64,000 nucleotides of DNA, taken from Cellvibrionaceae bacterium (lineage in GTDB: Bacteria; Pseudomonadota; Gammaproteobacteria; Pseudomonadales; Cellvibrionaceae). The translations under genes and the position numbers were made by a program. Each line of letters begins with the position of its first letter. The first letter of the stretch is position 1. The notes under the pieces were generated by a model. It saw only the letters and a program-made list of their open reading frames with translations. It did no database searches and was not told where the DNA came from. Below, piece after piece: positions 1-10,628 of this stretch. The stretch is from NCBI GenBank assembly GCA_024707385.1, contig JANPZW010000009.1, positions 1-64,000 on the forward strand. The letters are read 5' to 3'.

Positions 1-508
1 AGAATGGAATGTCATCATCAAAACCATCGAAGTCAGGCGCCGGAGAGGACTGCGGCGGAGCTGAACGCTGGTTGCTGGCCGGCGCGGGCCGCGAGGACGG
101 CGGAGCCGATGCGGGTGCACCATAGTCACCATAAGACGGTGCGGATGAACCGGTTTCCGCACCACCGCGCCCGTCGAGCATCTGCATCTCATTGGCGACG
201 ATCTCGGTGGTATAGCGGTCCTGCCCCTGCTGGTCCTGCCATTTGCGGGTTCGCAGGGATCCTTCGATATACACCTTACTGCCTTTGCGCAAATACTCCC
301 CGGCGATTTCTGCCAGACGATTGAAAAAGACAACCCTGTGCCACTCGGTCCGCTCCTGGGATTGACCTGTCTGCTTGTCTTTCCATGCTTCGGACGTCGC
401 CACACTGATATTGGTAATTGCGCTACCACCCGGTGTATACCGGACTTCCGGGTCCTGCCCTATGTTGCCGATCAGAATAACTTTTATTGACACCACGGCT
501 TGCCACAC
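1..508 (-). CDS. ssb: single-stranded DNA-binding protein SSB (stop codon cut by window edge)
   Basis: SSB coats single-stranded DNA during replication, repair and recombination and recruits partners through its acidic tail. The translation shows the OB-fold ([40 protein letters not shown]), a Gly/Pro/Ser-rich linker, and the canonical DDDIPF end; only the first base of the stop codon is inside the window. The start is odd. GTG at 506 would give the conserved MASRGVNK N-terminus, but a run of four A codes one base too many and breaks the frame. An overlapping GTG at 508, behind the same GGAGG Shine-Dalgarno, is in frame with all 169 residues and gives [10 protein letters not shown] instead. 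Either the sequence has a one-base error or the overlapping start is used. It is a neighbour of the MFS gene and uvrA, as in Pseudomonas. Confidence 0.93.
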   Translation of the reverse strand, partial: MWQAVVSIKVILIGNIGQDPEVRYTPGGSAITNISVATSEAWKDKQTGQSQERTEWHRVVFFNRLAEIAGEYLRKGSKVYIEGSLRTRKWQDQQGQDRYTTEIVANEMQMLDGRGGAETGSSAPSYGDYGAPASAPPSSRPAPASNQRSAPPQSSPAPDFDGFDDDIPF

Positions 509-579
509 TAAACCTCCAGATTTTTTACCGATAACCAATGGGGCATCAGTCTATATGTTCGCCCCGGATCTTCATACCG

Positions 580-1938
580 TCAGTGCGCACCCATCTCTTG
601 TAGAAACGCATTCAACTGCGCCTTTTGAAACAGGCGATCATCAACCTTCAGGTAAAGCAGCGCCTGCTCCTTAACCCACAGAGCTTCAACCACACCTGGG
701 ACACCAGTTTGTATCTGGCGAAGCTCCAGCTCGCGATCGAGCGGAACACATACGCTGGTGAGATAACGGGGAGCGCGCATACCGCTGGCAACCCCCAGCC
801 AAATGAGATTAACCACCAGAGCCGCCATCAATACGCTGTCGAATCCCCAATGCTGGTAACAAAATCCGCCGACGATTCCGCCGGACGCAGCACCGAGAAA
901 CTGGCAGGTAGAATAAACCCCCATCGCGGTGCCTTTATTACCTGCTGGTGCCAGTTTGCTGACCAGCGACGGCAAGGTGGCTTCAAGCAAGTTGAATCCG
1001 GTAAAGAACACCAGAAGCCCAACCAACCAGAATCCAATGGAATGCGCACAGGCCAAGAAACCCTCGGCAGCGACAAGCAGGGCCACCGCACCAACGAACA
1101 CCATTTTGATTTTGCGCTTGCGCTCGGCGATGTACATAAAAGGTAGCATCAGCACGAATGCAATCATCATGACAGGCAGGTAATAGTGCCAGTGCTTTTG
1201 AGCCTCTATGCCGGCGTCATCAAACACCAATGGCACTGCCACAAACATTGCCGTTAAGGCGAAATGCAAAGCGAAGACGCCGAAGTTAAGACGCAACAGA
1301 TCAAAATTGCGCATGGCACCCGTCAAGAGCGCCGGCACTGCCAAACCATCGGACCCCTGCCGCCCATCTCTCGGTGGATCGGGTACCAGCAGGTACAGAA
1401 TTGCCATGCCCACCAAAGAAAGGCAGGTCGATACCCAGAAGATCGAGGACAAACCGCCAACTGCGGCCAGCATAGGCCCCAGCACCATCGCGACGGAAAA
1501 CGACATGCCGATGGAAGCACCTATCACGGCCATGGCACGGGTTCGGTTTTGCTCCGATGTGAGATCACCGACCAGCGCCATGACGGCGCTGGCGATGGCT
1601 CCCGCACCCTGCAGTGCCCGGCCGATCACAAGCCCCCAAATTGAATCCGTGAGTGCAGCGACAACACTGCCGAGAAGAAAAATAGCCAAGCCCAGATAAA
1701 TAACCGGCTTGCGCCCCCAGATATCGGAGAGCAGCCCCAAGGGAACCTGAAAAATCGCCTGGGTTAAGCCATATCCGCCCAATGCCAGCCCCAACAGGAA
1801 AGGCGTAGCACCTTCATAACGGGCGCCAAAAATCATCATGACGGGAAATACCATGAATAACCCGAGCATGCGAAAGACATACAGCAGCGCCAGAGTCGCC
1901 ACTACTCGCATCTCGGAAAACGGCCTGCCACTGCTCAC
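580..1938 (-). CDS. MFS-family transporter
   Basis: Major facilitator superfamily inner-membrane transporter, about 452 residues with roughly 12 hydrophobic helices. The MFS loop signature is visible as GLLSDIWGRKPVI after helix 2, and the N-terminal half resembles the transporter that sits between uvrA and ssb in pseudomonads. About 60 C-terminal residues after the last helix form a soluble tail of the kind seen in that orthologue (predicted small alpha/beta domain). The GTG start at 1938 is chosen because GAGAG lies about 8 bases upstream; a TTG at 1959 is in frame but has no better site. It points the same way as ssb, about 70 bases apart, so the two could be co-transcribed. The substrate cannot be told from sequence. 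Confidence 0.85.
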   Translation of the reverse strand: MSSGRPFSEMRVVATLALLYVFRMLGLFMVFPVMMIFGARYEGATPFLLGLALGGYGLTQAIFQVPLGLLSDIWGRKPVIYLGLAIFLLGSVVAALTDSIWGLVIGRALQGAGAIASAVMALVGDLTSEQNRTRAMAVIGASIGMSFSVAMVLGPMLAAVGGLSSIFWVSTCLSLVGMAILYLLVPDPPRDGRQGSDGLAVPALLTGAMRNFDLLRLNFGVFALHFALTAMFVAVPLVFDDAGIEAQKHWHYYLPVMMIAFVLMLPFMYIAERKRKIKMVFVGAVALLVAAEGFLACAHSIGFWLVGLLVFFTGFNLLEATLPSLVSKLAPAGNKGTAMGVYSTCQFLGAASGGIVGGFCYQHWGFDSVLMAALVVNLIWLGVASGMRAPRYLTSVCVPLDRELELRQIQTGVPGVVEALWVKEQALLYLKVDDRLFQKAQLNAFLQEMGAH

Positions 1939-2235
1939 AGCGAAACTCTCTATCGACAAAAGTGCGGCATTCTACCAGCCGATACGAACGACCCAAAGGA
2001 TTTGCTTCGCAGTTATCGGCCAGCTCGGTCCTGTATCGGCAACGACAAGCAATGAAAACGGTGCCAGCAAAAACTCCAGGTGTGGGACCAGGACACGGCA
2101 GCAAACTCCACAAGAAGCTAAACTCTTTCGGGGGAACTGGAATTTAGGCATAATTCATGCGTTTTTCGGTGGACAAAGTGCGGCCGGCTCGGCCCGCCCT
2201 CTTAGGTCAGGAATCAACATAAGGCAGACTATATT

Positions 2236-2883
2236 GTGACCGCAATTTCAGCACGCCCCGATGTAAAGGGTATATCGCTGTATTCTTTGAACAACAGCCT
2301 CCAGACTGGGCTGCTCGCATCCTTGATCACCGAAAAAATCGGTATTGATTGCTCTATCATCTCCCGGCTCGCGCCGGATACGACAGCCGATCACCTTTTG
2401 CTGATCGACTGCCATGGGGTCGGCGCAGACGACCTGCGGGAATTGATCAACGAGGTACACTCCCACGATCAACCCCTGACAGCAGCATTGCTCAATGCCC
2501 AGCACAACAGCGATCACGAAAATCTGCTGGACTGGCCCTGCATCTCCGGTCTTTTTTTTACCGACACCGATCAGGAACAGCTGATCCGCGGACTCGAGTG
2601 TCTGCTGCGCGGTGAATACTGGGTACCGCGCCGCCTACTTCACCATTTTCTGGAAAAAAACCGCCGCGCCCCATCAATCCGTCATATCGATATCAAGCTG
2701 ACGAAACGTGAGCGGCAGATTCTCCGCTTGATCAAGAACGGCGCTACCAATCTCGATATAGCAGCGGCCCTTGAAGTCAGTGAACACACCGTTAAAAGCC
2801 ACCTTTATAACGTCTACAAGAAAATCGGCGTTCGCAACCGCCTCGAAGCAAGCAACTGGGTGCGCGACATGGAAGACCTGTAA
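2236..2883 (+). CDS. CsgD-like LuxR-family transcriptional regulator
   Basis: A 215-residue regulator with a C-terminal LuxR/GerE helix-turn-helix (about residues 150-210: LTKRERQILRLI, SEHTVKSHLYNVYKKIGVRNR) and an N-terminal receiver-like domain. The N-terminal half, with GLFFTDTDQEQLIRGLECLLRGEYWVPRRLL, closely follows the CsgD pattern; CsgD controls curli and biofilm matrix in enterobacteria. The usual phospho-acceptor context of a true receiver is not obvious, as in CsgD. The start is GTG. A probable -10 element (CATAAT) lies about 85 bases upstream. It is a single-gene unit ending in a hairpin, followed by uvrA. A biofilm role is inference; DNA binding is well supported. Confidence 0.85.
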   Translation: MTAISARPDVKGISLYSLNNSLQTGLLASLITEKIGIDCSIISRLAPDTTADHLLLIDCHGVGADDLRELINEVHSHDQPLTAALLNAQHNSDHENLLDWPCISGLFFTDTDQEQLIRGLECLLRGEYWVPRRLLHHFLEKNRRAPSIRHIDIKLTKRERQILRLIKNGATNLDIAAALEVSEHTVKSHLYNVYKKIGVRNRLEASNWVRDMEDL

Positions 2884-2899
2884 TTTTATACAGGTCTTT
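2875..2899 (+). terminator. hairpin at the end of the CsgD-like gene
   Basis: GACCTGTA (2875-2882) pairs with TACAGGTC (2889-2896) around a six-base loop and is followed by TTT. The stem covers the stop codon. The U-run is short, so termination may be partial and allow some read-through into uvrA. Confidence 0.5.
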
Positions 2900-2909
2900 A
2901 TCAAAAAAC

Positions 2910-2940
2910 CTGATCCTCCCGACAGGGATTTTCGTATACT
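2910..2940 (+). promoter_or_regulatory. uvrA promoter with weak LexA-like site
   Basis: A TATACT -10 element lies at 2935-2940. Just upstream, CTG (2910-2912) and CAG (2923-2925) are spaced by exactly ten bases, the LexA half-site spacing. The inner bases are poor (CTGA rather than CTGT), so this is a weak SOS operator candidate. uvrA is LexA-controlled in E. coli. Confidence 0.35.
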
Positions 2941-2996
2941 ACCCCTCTTTCACGCAGCGATCGGCGCTGCGCTCAGCTCTTGTATAGGGGTAGCTT

Positions 2997-5867
2997 GTGG
3001 ATCGCATTCTGGTTCGTGGGGCACGCACTCATAATCTGAAAAACATTGATCTCGATATACCGCGGGACAAACTTGTGGTTATCACGGGCTTGTCGGGATC
3101 AGGCAAATCGTCACTGGCTTTTGACACTCTTTACGCTGAAGGACAGCGCCGCTATGTGGAGTCTCTCTCCGCCTATGCGCGGCAATTTCTGTCGATGATG
3201 GAAAAGCCTGATGTTGATCACGTTGAAGGCTTGAGTCCCGCAATCTCAATCGAACAAAAATCCACATCCCATAATCCCCGCTCCACCGTCGGCACCATCA
3301 CCGAAATTTACGACTATCTCCGCCTGCTGTTTGCGCGCATTGGTGAGCCTCGCTGCCCTATACATCACTCCCCGCTTGCCGCCCAAACCATCAGCGAAAT
3401 GGTTGATCAGGTCATGGCCATGCCCGAAGGCAGCAAACTGATGCTGTTAGCTCCGATAGTGCGCGAACGCAAGGGCGAACACCTCCATATATTCGAGTCC
3501 CTGCGCCGCGACGGCTTCGTGCGGGTGCGCGTGGATGGGATCGTGGTAGATCTTGATGATGTTCCACTGCTCGACAAAAAGAAAAAGCACACGATTGATG
3601 TCGTGATCGACCGATTCAAGGTGCGCGAAGATATCAAACAACGCCTCGCCGAAAGTTTCGAAACCGCTATCAATTTATCCGAGGGGCTTGCCATTGTTGG
3701 ATTTATTGATGGCAACAAAACAGAGCAGATTTTCTCTGCCAAACATGCATGCCCGCATTGTGATTACTCGCTTTCCGAGCTGGAACCCAGGCTGTTCTCC
3801 TTTAATAATCCGGCGGGCGCTTGTCCCAGTTGCGACGGGCTCGGCCTGAAACAATTCTTTGCCGAAGAAAAAGTCGTGCAGTATCCAGAAGCTTCTATCG
3901 CAGAGGGCGCCATCCGAGGCTGGGACAAACGCAACCTGTATTATTTCCATATGCTGTCAGCGGTGGCGCAGCACTATAAATTTGATCTCAAGACGCCCTG
4001 GCACAAGCTCGGCAAAAAGCAGCGTCAGGCAATTCTGTATGGCTCGGGCGAGGAAGTCATCGATTTTATTTATGTGAATGATCGCGGCGATACATTCCAT
4101 CGACACCACGCTTTTGAAGGTGTTATCCCCAATCTGGAGCGGCGTTATCGCGATACGGAATCCAACTCCGTGCGCGAGGAGCTTACGAAATACCTAGCCA
4201 GCCAGAAATGTCCCGATTGCGATGGCACACGGCTGAAATTGGAGGCCCGCAGCGTCTACGTGGACAACAGAACGCTGCCGCAAATAGCGGATCTGCCGGT
4301 CGGAGAAGCTCATCAATATTTCAGCAAGCTTTCATTTACCGGCGCACGCGGCAAGATCGCCGACAAAATTTTAAAAGAATTGCGCGACCGCTTTCGTTTT
4401 CTTGTCGACGTCGGATTAAATTATCTGACCTTGAGTCGCAGCGCGGACACACTCTCCGGCGGTGAAGCACAACGCATACGACTGGCCAGCCAGATAGGCG
4501 CAGGCTTGGTGGGCGTTATGTATATTCTCGACGAACCCTCAATCGGCTTGCATCAGCGCGATAATGACCGCCTGCTGAAAACGCTCATTCACCTGCGCGA
4601 TTTGGGCAATACGGTAATCGTTGTGGAGCATGACGAAGACGCCATCCGCAGCGCGGATTTTATTATCGACGTCGGGCCTGGGGCGGGTGTGCACGGCGGC
4701 GAGATAGTCGCCAGCGGCACACTCAACGATATATTGAAAAGCAAAAAATCCATCACCGGCAGTTATTTGGCGGGCAGAAAATCCATCGAGGTTCCCCGCA
4801 AACGCACCCCGCCAAACGAGGATAACTGGTTGGTGCTGGAAGGCGCTTGCGGCAACAATTTGCAGAATGTCACTTTACGGATACCAGTAGGACTGATGAC
4901 CTGCGTCACTGGCGTGTCCGGATCCGGAAAATCGACATTAATTAATAACACCTTGTTTCCAATCGCGGCGACGGAGCTGAATAGAGCCTCCACTTTGACG
5001 CCCGCTCCTTACGACTCACTGCGCGGACTGGAATTATTCGACAAGTGCGTGGATATAGATCAAAGCCCGATCGGTCGCACACCACGCTCAAACCCGGCAA
5101 CCTACACAGGAATTTTTACACCCATTCGCGACCTCTTCTCCGCCACTCCCGAAGCCCGTTCTCGCGGTTATCAGCCCGGCCGCTTCAGTTTCAACGTCAA
5201 AGGCGGCCGCTGTGAAGCTTGTCAGGGTGACGGCGTAGTCAAAGTAGAAATGCACTTTTTGCCCGACGTCTATGTGCCTTGCGATTTGTGCAAAGGCAAA
5301 CGCTACAATCGCGAAACACTCGATGTGCATTACAAAGGGAAGAATATTCACGAAGTGCTTGAGATGACGGTGGAGGATGCGCGCGAATTTTTCGACGCAG
5401 TTCCTGCAATCGCCGGAAAACTCCAAACGCTGATGGATGTTGGGCTCTCATACATCCACCTCGGCCAGTCCGCCACTACGCTCTCTGGCGGTGAAGCTCA
5501 GCGCGTAAAACTTGCCCGCGAGCTCTCCAAACGCGACACGGGAAAAACTCTTTATATTCTCGATGAGCCGACCACCGGACTACATTTCCACGATATTCAG
5601 CAACTGCTTGCAGTACTGCATCAATTGCGCGACCGCGGCAATACGGTGGTGGTGATCGAACACAATCTGGATGTGATCAAAACTGCCGATTGGATCGTCG
5701 ATCTTGGCCCGGAGGGCGGCAGTGGCGGTGGCCAAATCATTGCCGAAGGTACGCCGGAAGCGATATGCACAGTGTCTGCGTCGCACACTGGACGCTTTCT
5801 CAAACCGCTGCTGCCAAATAAACCCACCAAAGCCGCCGAGAAAAAAGCATCGCGCACAAAAAAATAA
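2997..5867 (+). CDS. uvrA: UvrABC excinuclease subunit A
   Basis: UvrA is the damage-recognition ATPase of nucleotide excision repair and loads UvrB on DNA. The 956-residue product is full length. Both ABC modules are complete: Walker [10 protein letters not shown] near residue 30 and GVSGSGKST near residue 640, with LSGGEAQRI and LSGGEAQRV signatures. The zinc sites are visible as CPHC/CPSC and CEAC/CDLC. The start is GTG with AGGGG seven bases upstream. The stop codon lies inside the terminator shared with fimV, which is convergent. Confidence 0.98.
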   Translation: MDRILVRGARTHNLKNIDLDIPRDKLVVITGLSGSGKSSLAFDTLYAEGQRRYVESLSAYARQFLSMMEKPDVDHVEGLSPAISIEQKSTSHNPRSTVGTITEIYDYLRLLFARIGEPRCPIHHSPLAAQTISEMVDQVMAMPEGSKLMLLAPIVRERKGEHLHIFESLRRDGFVRVRVDGIVVDLDDVPLLDKKKKHTIDVVIDRFKVREDIKQRLAESFETAINLSEGLAIVGFIDGNKTEQIFSAKHACPHCDYSLSELEPRLFSFNNPAGACPSCDGLGLKQFFAEEKVVQYPEASIAEGAIRGWDKRNLYYFHMLSAVAQHYKFDLKTPWHKLGKKQRQAILYGSGEEVIDFIYVNDRGDTFHRHHAFEGVIPNLERRYRDTESNSVREELTKYLASQKCPDCDGTRLKLEARSVYVDNRTLPQIADLPVGEAHQYFSKLSFTGARGKIADKILKELRDRFRFLVDVGLNYLTLSRSADTLSGGEAQRIRLASQIGAGLVGVMYILDEPSIGLHQRDNDRLLKTLIHLRDLGNTVIVVEHDEDAIRSADFIIDVGPGAGVHGGEIVASGTLNDILKSKKSITGSYLAGRKSIEVPRKRTPPNEDNWLVLEGACGNNLQNVTLRIPVGLMTCVTGVSGSGKSTLINNTLFPIAATELNRASTLTPAPYDSLRGLELFDKCVDIDQSPIGRTPRSNPATYTGIFTPIRDLFSATPEARSRGYQPGRFSFNVKGGRCEACQGDGVVKVEMHFLPDVYVPCDLCKGKRYNRETLDVHYKGKNIHEVLEMTVEDAREFFDAVPAIAGKLQTLMDVGLSYIHLGQSATTLSGGEAQRVKLARELSKRDTGKTLYILDEPTTGLHFHDIQQLLAVLHQLRDRGNTVVVIEHNLDVIKTADWIVDLGPEGGSGGGQIIAEGTPEAICTVSASHTGRFLKPLLPNKPTKAAEKKASRTKK

Positions 5868-5889
5868 ACCCAGCCTAGCTGGGTTTATT
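5863..5889. terminator. bidirectional terminator between uvrA and fimV
   Basis: A perfect 12-bp inverted repeat, AATAAACCCAGC / GCTGGGTTTATT with loop CTA, has A-rich sequence on one side and T-rich on the other, so it can work for both convergent genes. It overlaps the uvrA stop codon. Confidence 0.9.
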
Positions 5890-5911
5890 TCGACGCAAAG
5901 ATCAAGTCCAC

Positions 5912-8152
5912 TTAGATCGCTTTCTTAGTACCCGCCTGGGCTGCCTCGTTGATGAGACTGTCCACTTGCTCAAGAGCCGCGTCCAATCGCGGGTCATTCG
6001 CGATCTGCATATGCCCCTCTAGTAAATCACGCGCTTTGTCGAATTTTTTGAATTCACAGAACATCATGGCGCGATAGACGACCGCATCTATATCTTCCTC
6101 ATTGCTCTCTTCCACGCCTAACAGCTCGTCCAACTCCATCAAACCCAAGCTCTCGATTTCCTGGCGATACTCGTCTGGATTGTATTGCGCCATTTTTTCC
6201 GCGATGGACATACGGACTTCTTCATCGGGGCGACGATTGGATTGATCCTTTTTGCCTTTTTATCCTTCTTCGGTTTCTCCCGCTCAGTAGAAACCGATGC
6301 AACGTTGGACGCAGGTTCCTGCTCGAAAAGTTCCGGTGAGAAGGGTTCCTGTGGAATCGTTTCAGTGAGACCTTCCAGCGCCAACTCTTCAATACCGTCG
6401 AGATTATTCAGCGCTTCATCGTCGAGAACAAGATCATCAAAAGCTTCTTGAACTTCCCGGATCGTCGCCTCCATGTCGCTTACATCGGTATCCGCTTCCA
6501 CCGCCTTATCGCCCAGCCAATTGTCTTCGCTCTTCTTTTTATGCGCGTAAACAGGCGTCAACGCGCTGTCAAAATCATCCAGCGATGACGATGCGGTCTC
6601 TTCACGACGGGGCTGGAAGCTGGCGAGAGTCGGCTCCGAGCGCAATGGATAATCCCGCACAGGAGCCGGTATTTCATCTTCTTCAATCGCCTGCCGGGTT
6701 TTCGCCGGTACCATTCTCCGGTAATACGCGAACATGCCGATAAACAACGCTGAGAGCGCAGCTGCGGCACCGAACATCAACCAAACCAACCAACCGCGGC
6801 GCTCAGACTCTGCAACAGGCGGCGTTATGGCTGGCTCCACTTCTATAATGGATCGGGCCTCCTGACTGCCTACTGCGGTCACAGCGGCGGTCGGAGGGGA
6901 CAGCGAAAGATCGGCGGTCTGACTCTCAGCTACCGGCACTCCGATCTGGCCGAGCAAGCTGTCCATTTCCTGAGTCACATCATTGTCCGGCACGCCGAGC
7001 TTCTGTCGGAGATCTGAAATCTGCTGCCGCTGCAGCACGATCAATTGCTTCAAGGTTTCCAGATATTCGGAACTCTCGACCTTTTCCATACGGGCTTTCA
7101 AGGTTTCGTTCTCACGCACGAGCATATCGATCAGTTCGCGGGTTTTATCATCGCGACTGTCGGAACCCAAGGTCAGCAGGCCGCGCATATCCCGGCTCTG
7201 TATGGCATCGTTACCGGCGCGGCTGGGGCGCTCAGCTGCCTGGGTTTCGCTCGTTTCGGGCGTCACCTCTGCCACCTGCCCTTCCCCGGAGCCCTGTGCC
7301 GGCACTGGTGCCAAGCTTGGCGGCTTGCTACTTCCCTGCTCTTCACTCAAGCGAAACGTCGACAGATCCGGCATTTGCAGCACAGCACCTGCGCGCAGGC
7401 GATTGATATCGTTGTTGGCGAATGCGTGGCTGTTATTCTCAAAAAGCCACTGCGAAGTATCGCCGATGCTTTGGCTGGTTCCTTCGCGCCAGCGCGCGGC
7501 GATTTTGGAAAGCGTATCGCCCGACTGCACTTTATATTTGCCGCTGTCCGTCGCCAGCGGCTCCAGTCGCATCTGGAGCGGCGCACGCGAACGGGAGGAA
7601 GAAGCCGTTGCTACCGGTTGAGGAGCCGGCTGAACGTTGACTTGCCGCTCAGGCCTTGCCGCACGCACAGGGGCGACAGGAGGAAGATCAAGGAGCACGG
7701 GATATTCGCGGTAGACAACGCCTTTGGGCCAGCGCAACTCAACCATGATATTCAGATACGGCTCGTTGATGGGCTCGGCTGAGGTTACGGACACCTGCGG
7801 GGGCACCCAACTCAGTAGCCACAACGAAGTTGATCCTATATGGCATGTAAAGAACATCGACACCCATTCGTGAGGCTTCGTCGGGTGTCACCTGCCTGAC
7901 GATAAGTGTGTTGAGATCGATATCGCCCTCAAGACTTACCAATTCAATGGAGGCATTTAACGGCTGCCCCAGGTAGGAATCGGAGCTGAGTTCTCCCAAT
8001 CCAAGACTGAGCGCAAGCGACGATGCTGAGGCCAGTGTCGCCCCAAACAACGCGGAAATGCAGCGGGACAGACGGCGTTGCTGTGGATGGGGTATCTGCA
8101 ACTGCTTATTCTGGGTTTTATTTTTCACATTATTGTTACCAGATGAATTCAC
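5912..8152 (-). CDS. fimV: FimV-family pilus/polar hub protein (two apparent frameshifts)
   Basis: FimV is an inner-membrane, peptidoglycan-binding protein that supports type IV pilus assembly and polar signalling. Restored length is about 746 residues. Order: signal region (residues 28-50); conserved FimV N-terminal domain (GLGELSSDSYLGQPLNA); LysM domain (YKVQSGDTLSKIAARW); coiled coil (ENETLKARMEKVESSEYLETLKQLI); one membrane helix (GWLVWLMFGAAAALSALFIG); acidic cytoplasmic part; TPR-like C-terminal FimV domain (DEYRQEIESLGLMELDELL to the end). The frame is broken twice: five G at 7799-7803 (one base too many) and five T at 6249-6253 (one too few). Removing and adding one base joins the three segments smoothly, and the two indels cancel in length. 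The start is GTG at 8152. It is convergent with uvrA. Confidence 0.9.
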
Positions 8153-8709
8153 GCTCTACACCTCGATTTCTAAACAACAGGCACTAACCTACCGAAGCTG
8201 GCTCGGCAGCGGACAAGCCAATTCGCAGGGTTGGATTCACCCTATCAGGTGATCAAAACTTAATCAAATGATAGTCAGCGGAGCTTACGCAAATACCACG
8301 CCAGATGTGATAAGACTCTCAGGGACCTGGTCGAGGCTCATTTCTTCATGAGCATCAAAATAGCCCCATGAACATCAGAATCGCCTCATGCGCAATTGGA
8401 CCGGGCGACTTTATAGTTAGGTTAGACTGAAGCACTTCCACACGCGAGACCCGTCAGCCTCAGTGCCCCTTGTTGTCCAGACCAATAAAACCCACGCATT
8501 ATACTCTGCAGAATTGAAAAGAGGAGATGCCAGAGACGGCTATCAGCACTACCGGTCCACACAATCCGCAAAGAATGAAAAACTCATTCTTTTCTCAAAC
8601 CCGAATTGTCTGGCCCATTCTTTTTTTCGGATATGGGCGGGCCCTTCCGCCCCTGGATAGTCATCCGCGGGCCTTTTATACTTCGGCGAATTTAAACTCA
8701 GGAAAAAGT
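8153..8709. other. 557-base intergenic region upstream of fimV and the SMI1/KNR4 gene
   Basis: This divergent region holds no convincing gene. It contains an imperfect 20-base tandem repeat (8347-8386) and an AT-rich 9-bp hairpin, AAAGAATGA/TCATTCTTT at 8570-8592, followed by a short pyrimidine run that may terminate transcription on the plus strand. Promoters for both flanking genes must lie here but I could not assign them. Confidence 0.6.
8347..8386 (+). repeat. 20-base imperfect tandem repeat
   Basis: Two adjacent copies beginning CATGA(G/A)CATCA match at 16 of 20 positions, and a third CATG follows at 8387. It lies in the fimV upstream region; it could be a paired protein-binding site or a chance duplication. 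Confidence 0.6.
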
Positions 8710-9114
8710 ATGGACGAGATAATTTCCGCTTTGCGCGAGCGCGGCGAACAGGTGCCGGTACCGCTGGACCTACCCACTGAAGACGACTTGCTCAATACCG
8801 AAGAACAATTGTTCCTGAACCTGCCCGCGGAGTATCGAGAATTTCTTCTCAGCGTGAGTGACATCGTCTACGGCTCAGTGGAACCCACCACCGCTGCCGA
8901 CCCGCATTCTCACACATATATTCCCGAAGTGGCTGCTGAGGCTTGGAACATTGGCCTGCCGCGCCACATGATTCCGATATGCCAGAAAGACGATGGATAT
9001 TTCTGCATAGACCCGGATGGGATGGTGCACCTGTGGTCGCGAGGTAAGTTCGCCGAGCAACAATGGGAAAGTATATGGAAGTGGACTTCTGAGGTTTGGT
9101 TAGGCGACGCATAA
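8710..9114 (+). CDS. SMI1/KNR4-family protein
   Basis: A 134-residue cytoplasmic protein with the SMI1/KNR4 (SUKH) fold pattern: an N-terminal helix with TEEQLFLNLPAEYREFLLSVSDIVYG, then DDGYFCIDPDGMVHLWSRG and a C-terminal WKWTSEVWLG. SUKH proteins are often immunity proteins for polymorphic toxins, but others have no known partner. No toxin gene is next to it, so an immunity role is not supported here. ATG at 8710 has AGGAA upstream and fits the domain start better than upstream in-frame codons. Confidence 0.75.
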   Translation: MDEIISALRERGEQVPVPLDLPTEDDLLNTEEQLFLNLPAEYREFLLSVSDIVYGSVEPTTAADPHSHTYIPEVAAEAWNIGLPRHMIPICQKDDGYFCIDPDGMVHLWSRGKFAEQQWESIWKWTSEVWLGDA

Positions 9115-9273
9115 AGTCTTGCACGTAATGTCGCCCACGCCATTTTTATGGCTTTTTAACTAAGCTGAACTCGAATCAAGATCTTGTTGGTATAAGCCTG
9201 GAGGAAAATAGATTTAGCTGCTGTTATTGATAGGCATTGAATAGGTCCGATGCATTGATCAACAGGAGCATAT

Positions 9274-10591
9274 GTGAAAAGAACCTACCTACTCGCCATC
9301 GGGTTTCTAAGCTGCGCGTCATTCGCCGACTCTGGCAATATTCCTAGCGGTACCACCTTGACGACCGGCGCAACCAGCAACGGTCATTCCCTTTTTGCCG
9401 CCACCATTAATCCCGCCGTAGCAGCCACCACCATTGGCAAAGACGAGAAATGGCGACTGAGCTATCTGCCCAGCCTCGCGCTCTCCGGCGAAGTTGGCGA
9501 TGTGAATGACTTCGCCGACGACTTGGATGATCTGATTGACCTTCTCGACGATCCGTCACTTGCAGAAGGCTCGATGGAAGAAACCCGTGATCGCTTCAAC
9601 CGTGTCCTCACCGCCATGGGAGAATCCGGATATATAAAAGTTTCTGCAGGCATGCACCTGCCTCTTTTCCCTTTATATTGGCGGCCGAGCGAATTTTCGG
9701 GCACCTATTTTATAGAGGCGGCTGTTGATACGCAGATTCGTCTCAGCCTGCTGGATGAACCCCTTGAATACGATGATCAACACAACAGTTTTTCTACCGG
9801 CTCCGCCGCCTATCTGAAAAGCGGAATAGAAAAACGGATTGCGCTCGGCTATGCCCGCGCAACATTAAATGAAAAACAATCCGCGAGATGGGGTGGCCAG
9901 CTGTATGTCGGCACCAAGATCAAACTGCTCAACCTCGAACTCAGCAAGCAGGTTATTGCCCTCCAACAACTGGAAGGGAAGGATGTAGAAGATCTCATTG
10001 AAGATGAATACAAAAATAACCTTGCATCCAGCACCAATGCTGCTGTGGATATCGGATTTTCCTGGATAAGCCGGCATTATCGCGCCGGACTTTTGTTGAG
10101 CAATCTCAATTCACCATCTTTCAACTACGGCGAACTCGGAACAAACTGCCAACAGTTTCCCGAGGAATCTTTCGCACGGAATAATTGTGAAGCGGCCGCC
10201 TACTTTGCCTATGATCAAGGTAGAATCAATGCATCCGAAAAACACACGAAACATGTTGCAGCAACCTTAGACGCTTCCGTATTCCCCACCGCGAACTGGG
10301 CAATCAACGCCGCCATAGATCTGGCAGCCTACGATGACATAGTGGGCGACCAAACTCAGCGCCTTAATATTTCCACTGCGCTCAACTCCCGCTCGGTTTG
10401 GCTTCCGGATATCCGCCTGGGCTATCAGAAAAATCTCGCCGGCTCCAAACTGGCCAACGCGGGACTCGGTATCTCTTTCTTTGACGTATTTACACTGGAT
10501 GCACAAGTCGCTTTAGACGATGTTCTTATCGACGGCAAAAAAATCGCCACGCGGCTTCGCGCTCGCCCTTGCGTTTGAAGAAAAATTTTAA
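9274..10591 (+). CDS. TraF_2-type predicted outer-membrane beta-barrel protein (frameshift near C-terminus)
   Basis: Signal peptide (MKRTYLLAIGFLSCASFADS), then a protein with an N-terminal motif of the F-plasmid TraF-like family PF13729 (SLFAATINPAVAAT) and alternating beta-strand patterns. Despite the family name, chromosomal members are not tied to conjugation. As written, the last residues run into a Cys-Val end after seven A at 10537-10543. With six A the frame continues to GFALALAFEEKF and a stop at 10591, giving 438 residues and a terminal Phe preceded by alternating hydrophobics, the classic signal recognised by the BAM machinery. An acidic helix (DDLDDLIDLLDD, residues 86-97) lies in the N-terminal part. 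It is followed after 37 bases by a large lipoprotein gene, probably an operon. Confidence 0.75.
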
Positions 10592-10628
10592 CTTTATTTC
10601 CAATACGGAATAATTATCCGGAGTTCCA

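Noticed and set aside
625..1146. Plus-strand open frames inside the MFS gene
   Set aside because: They are antisense shadows of the transporter gene with no domain or start signal.
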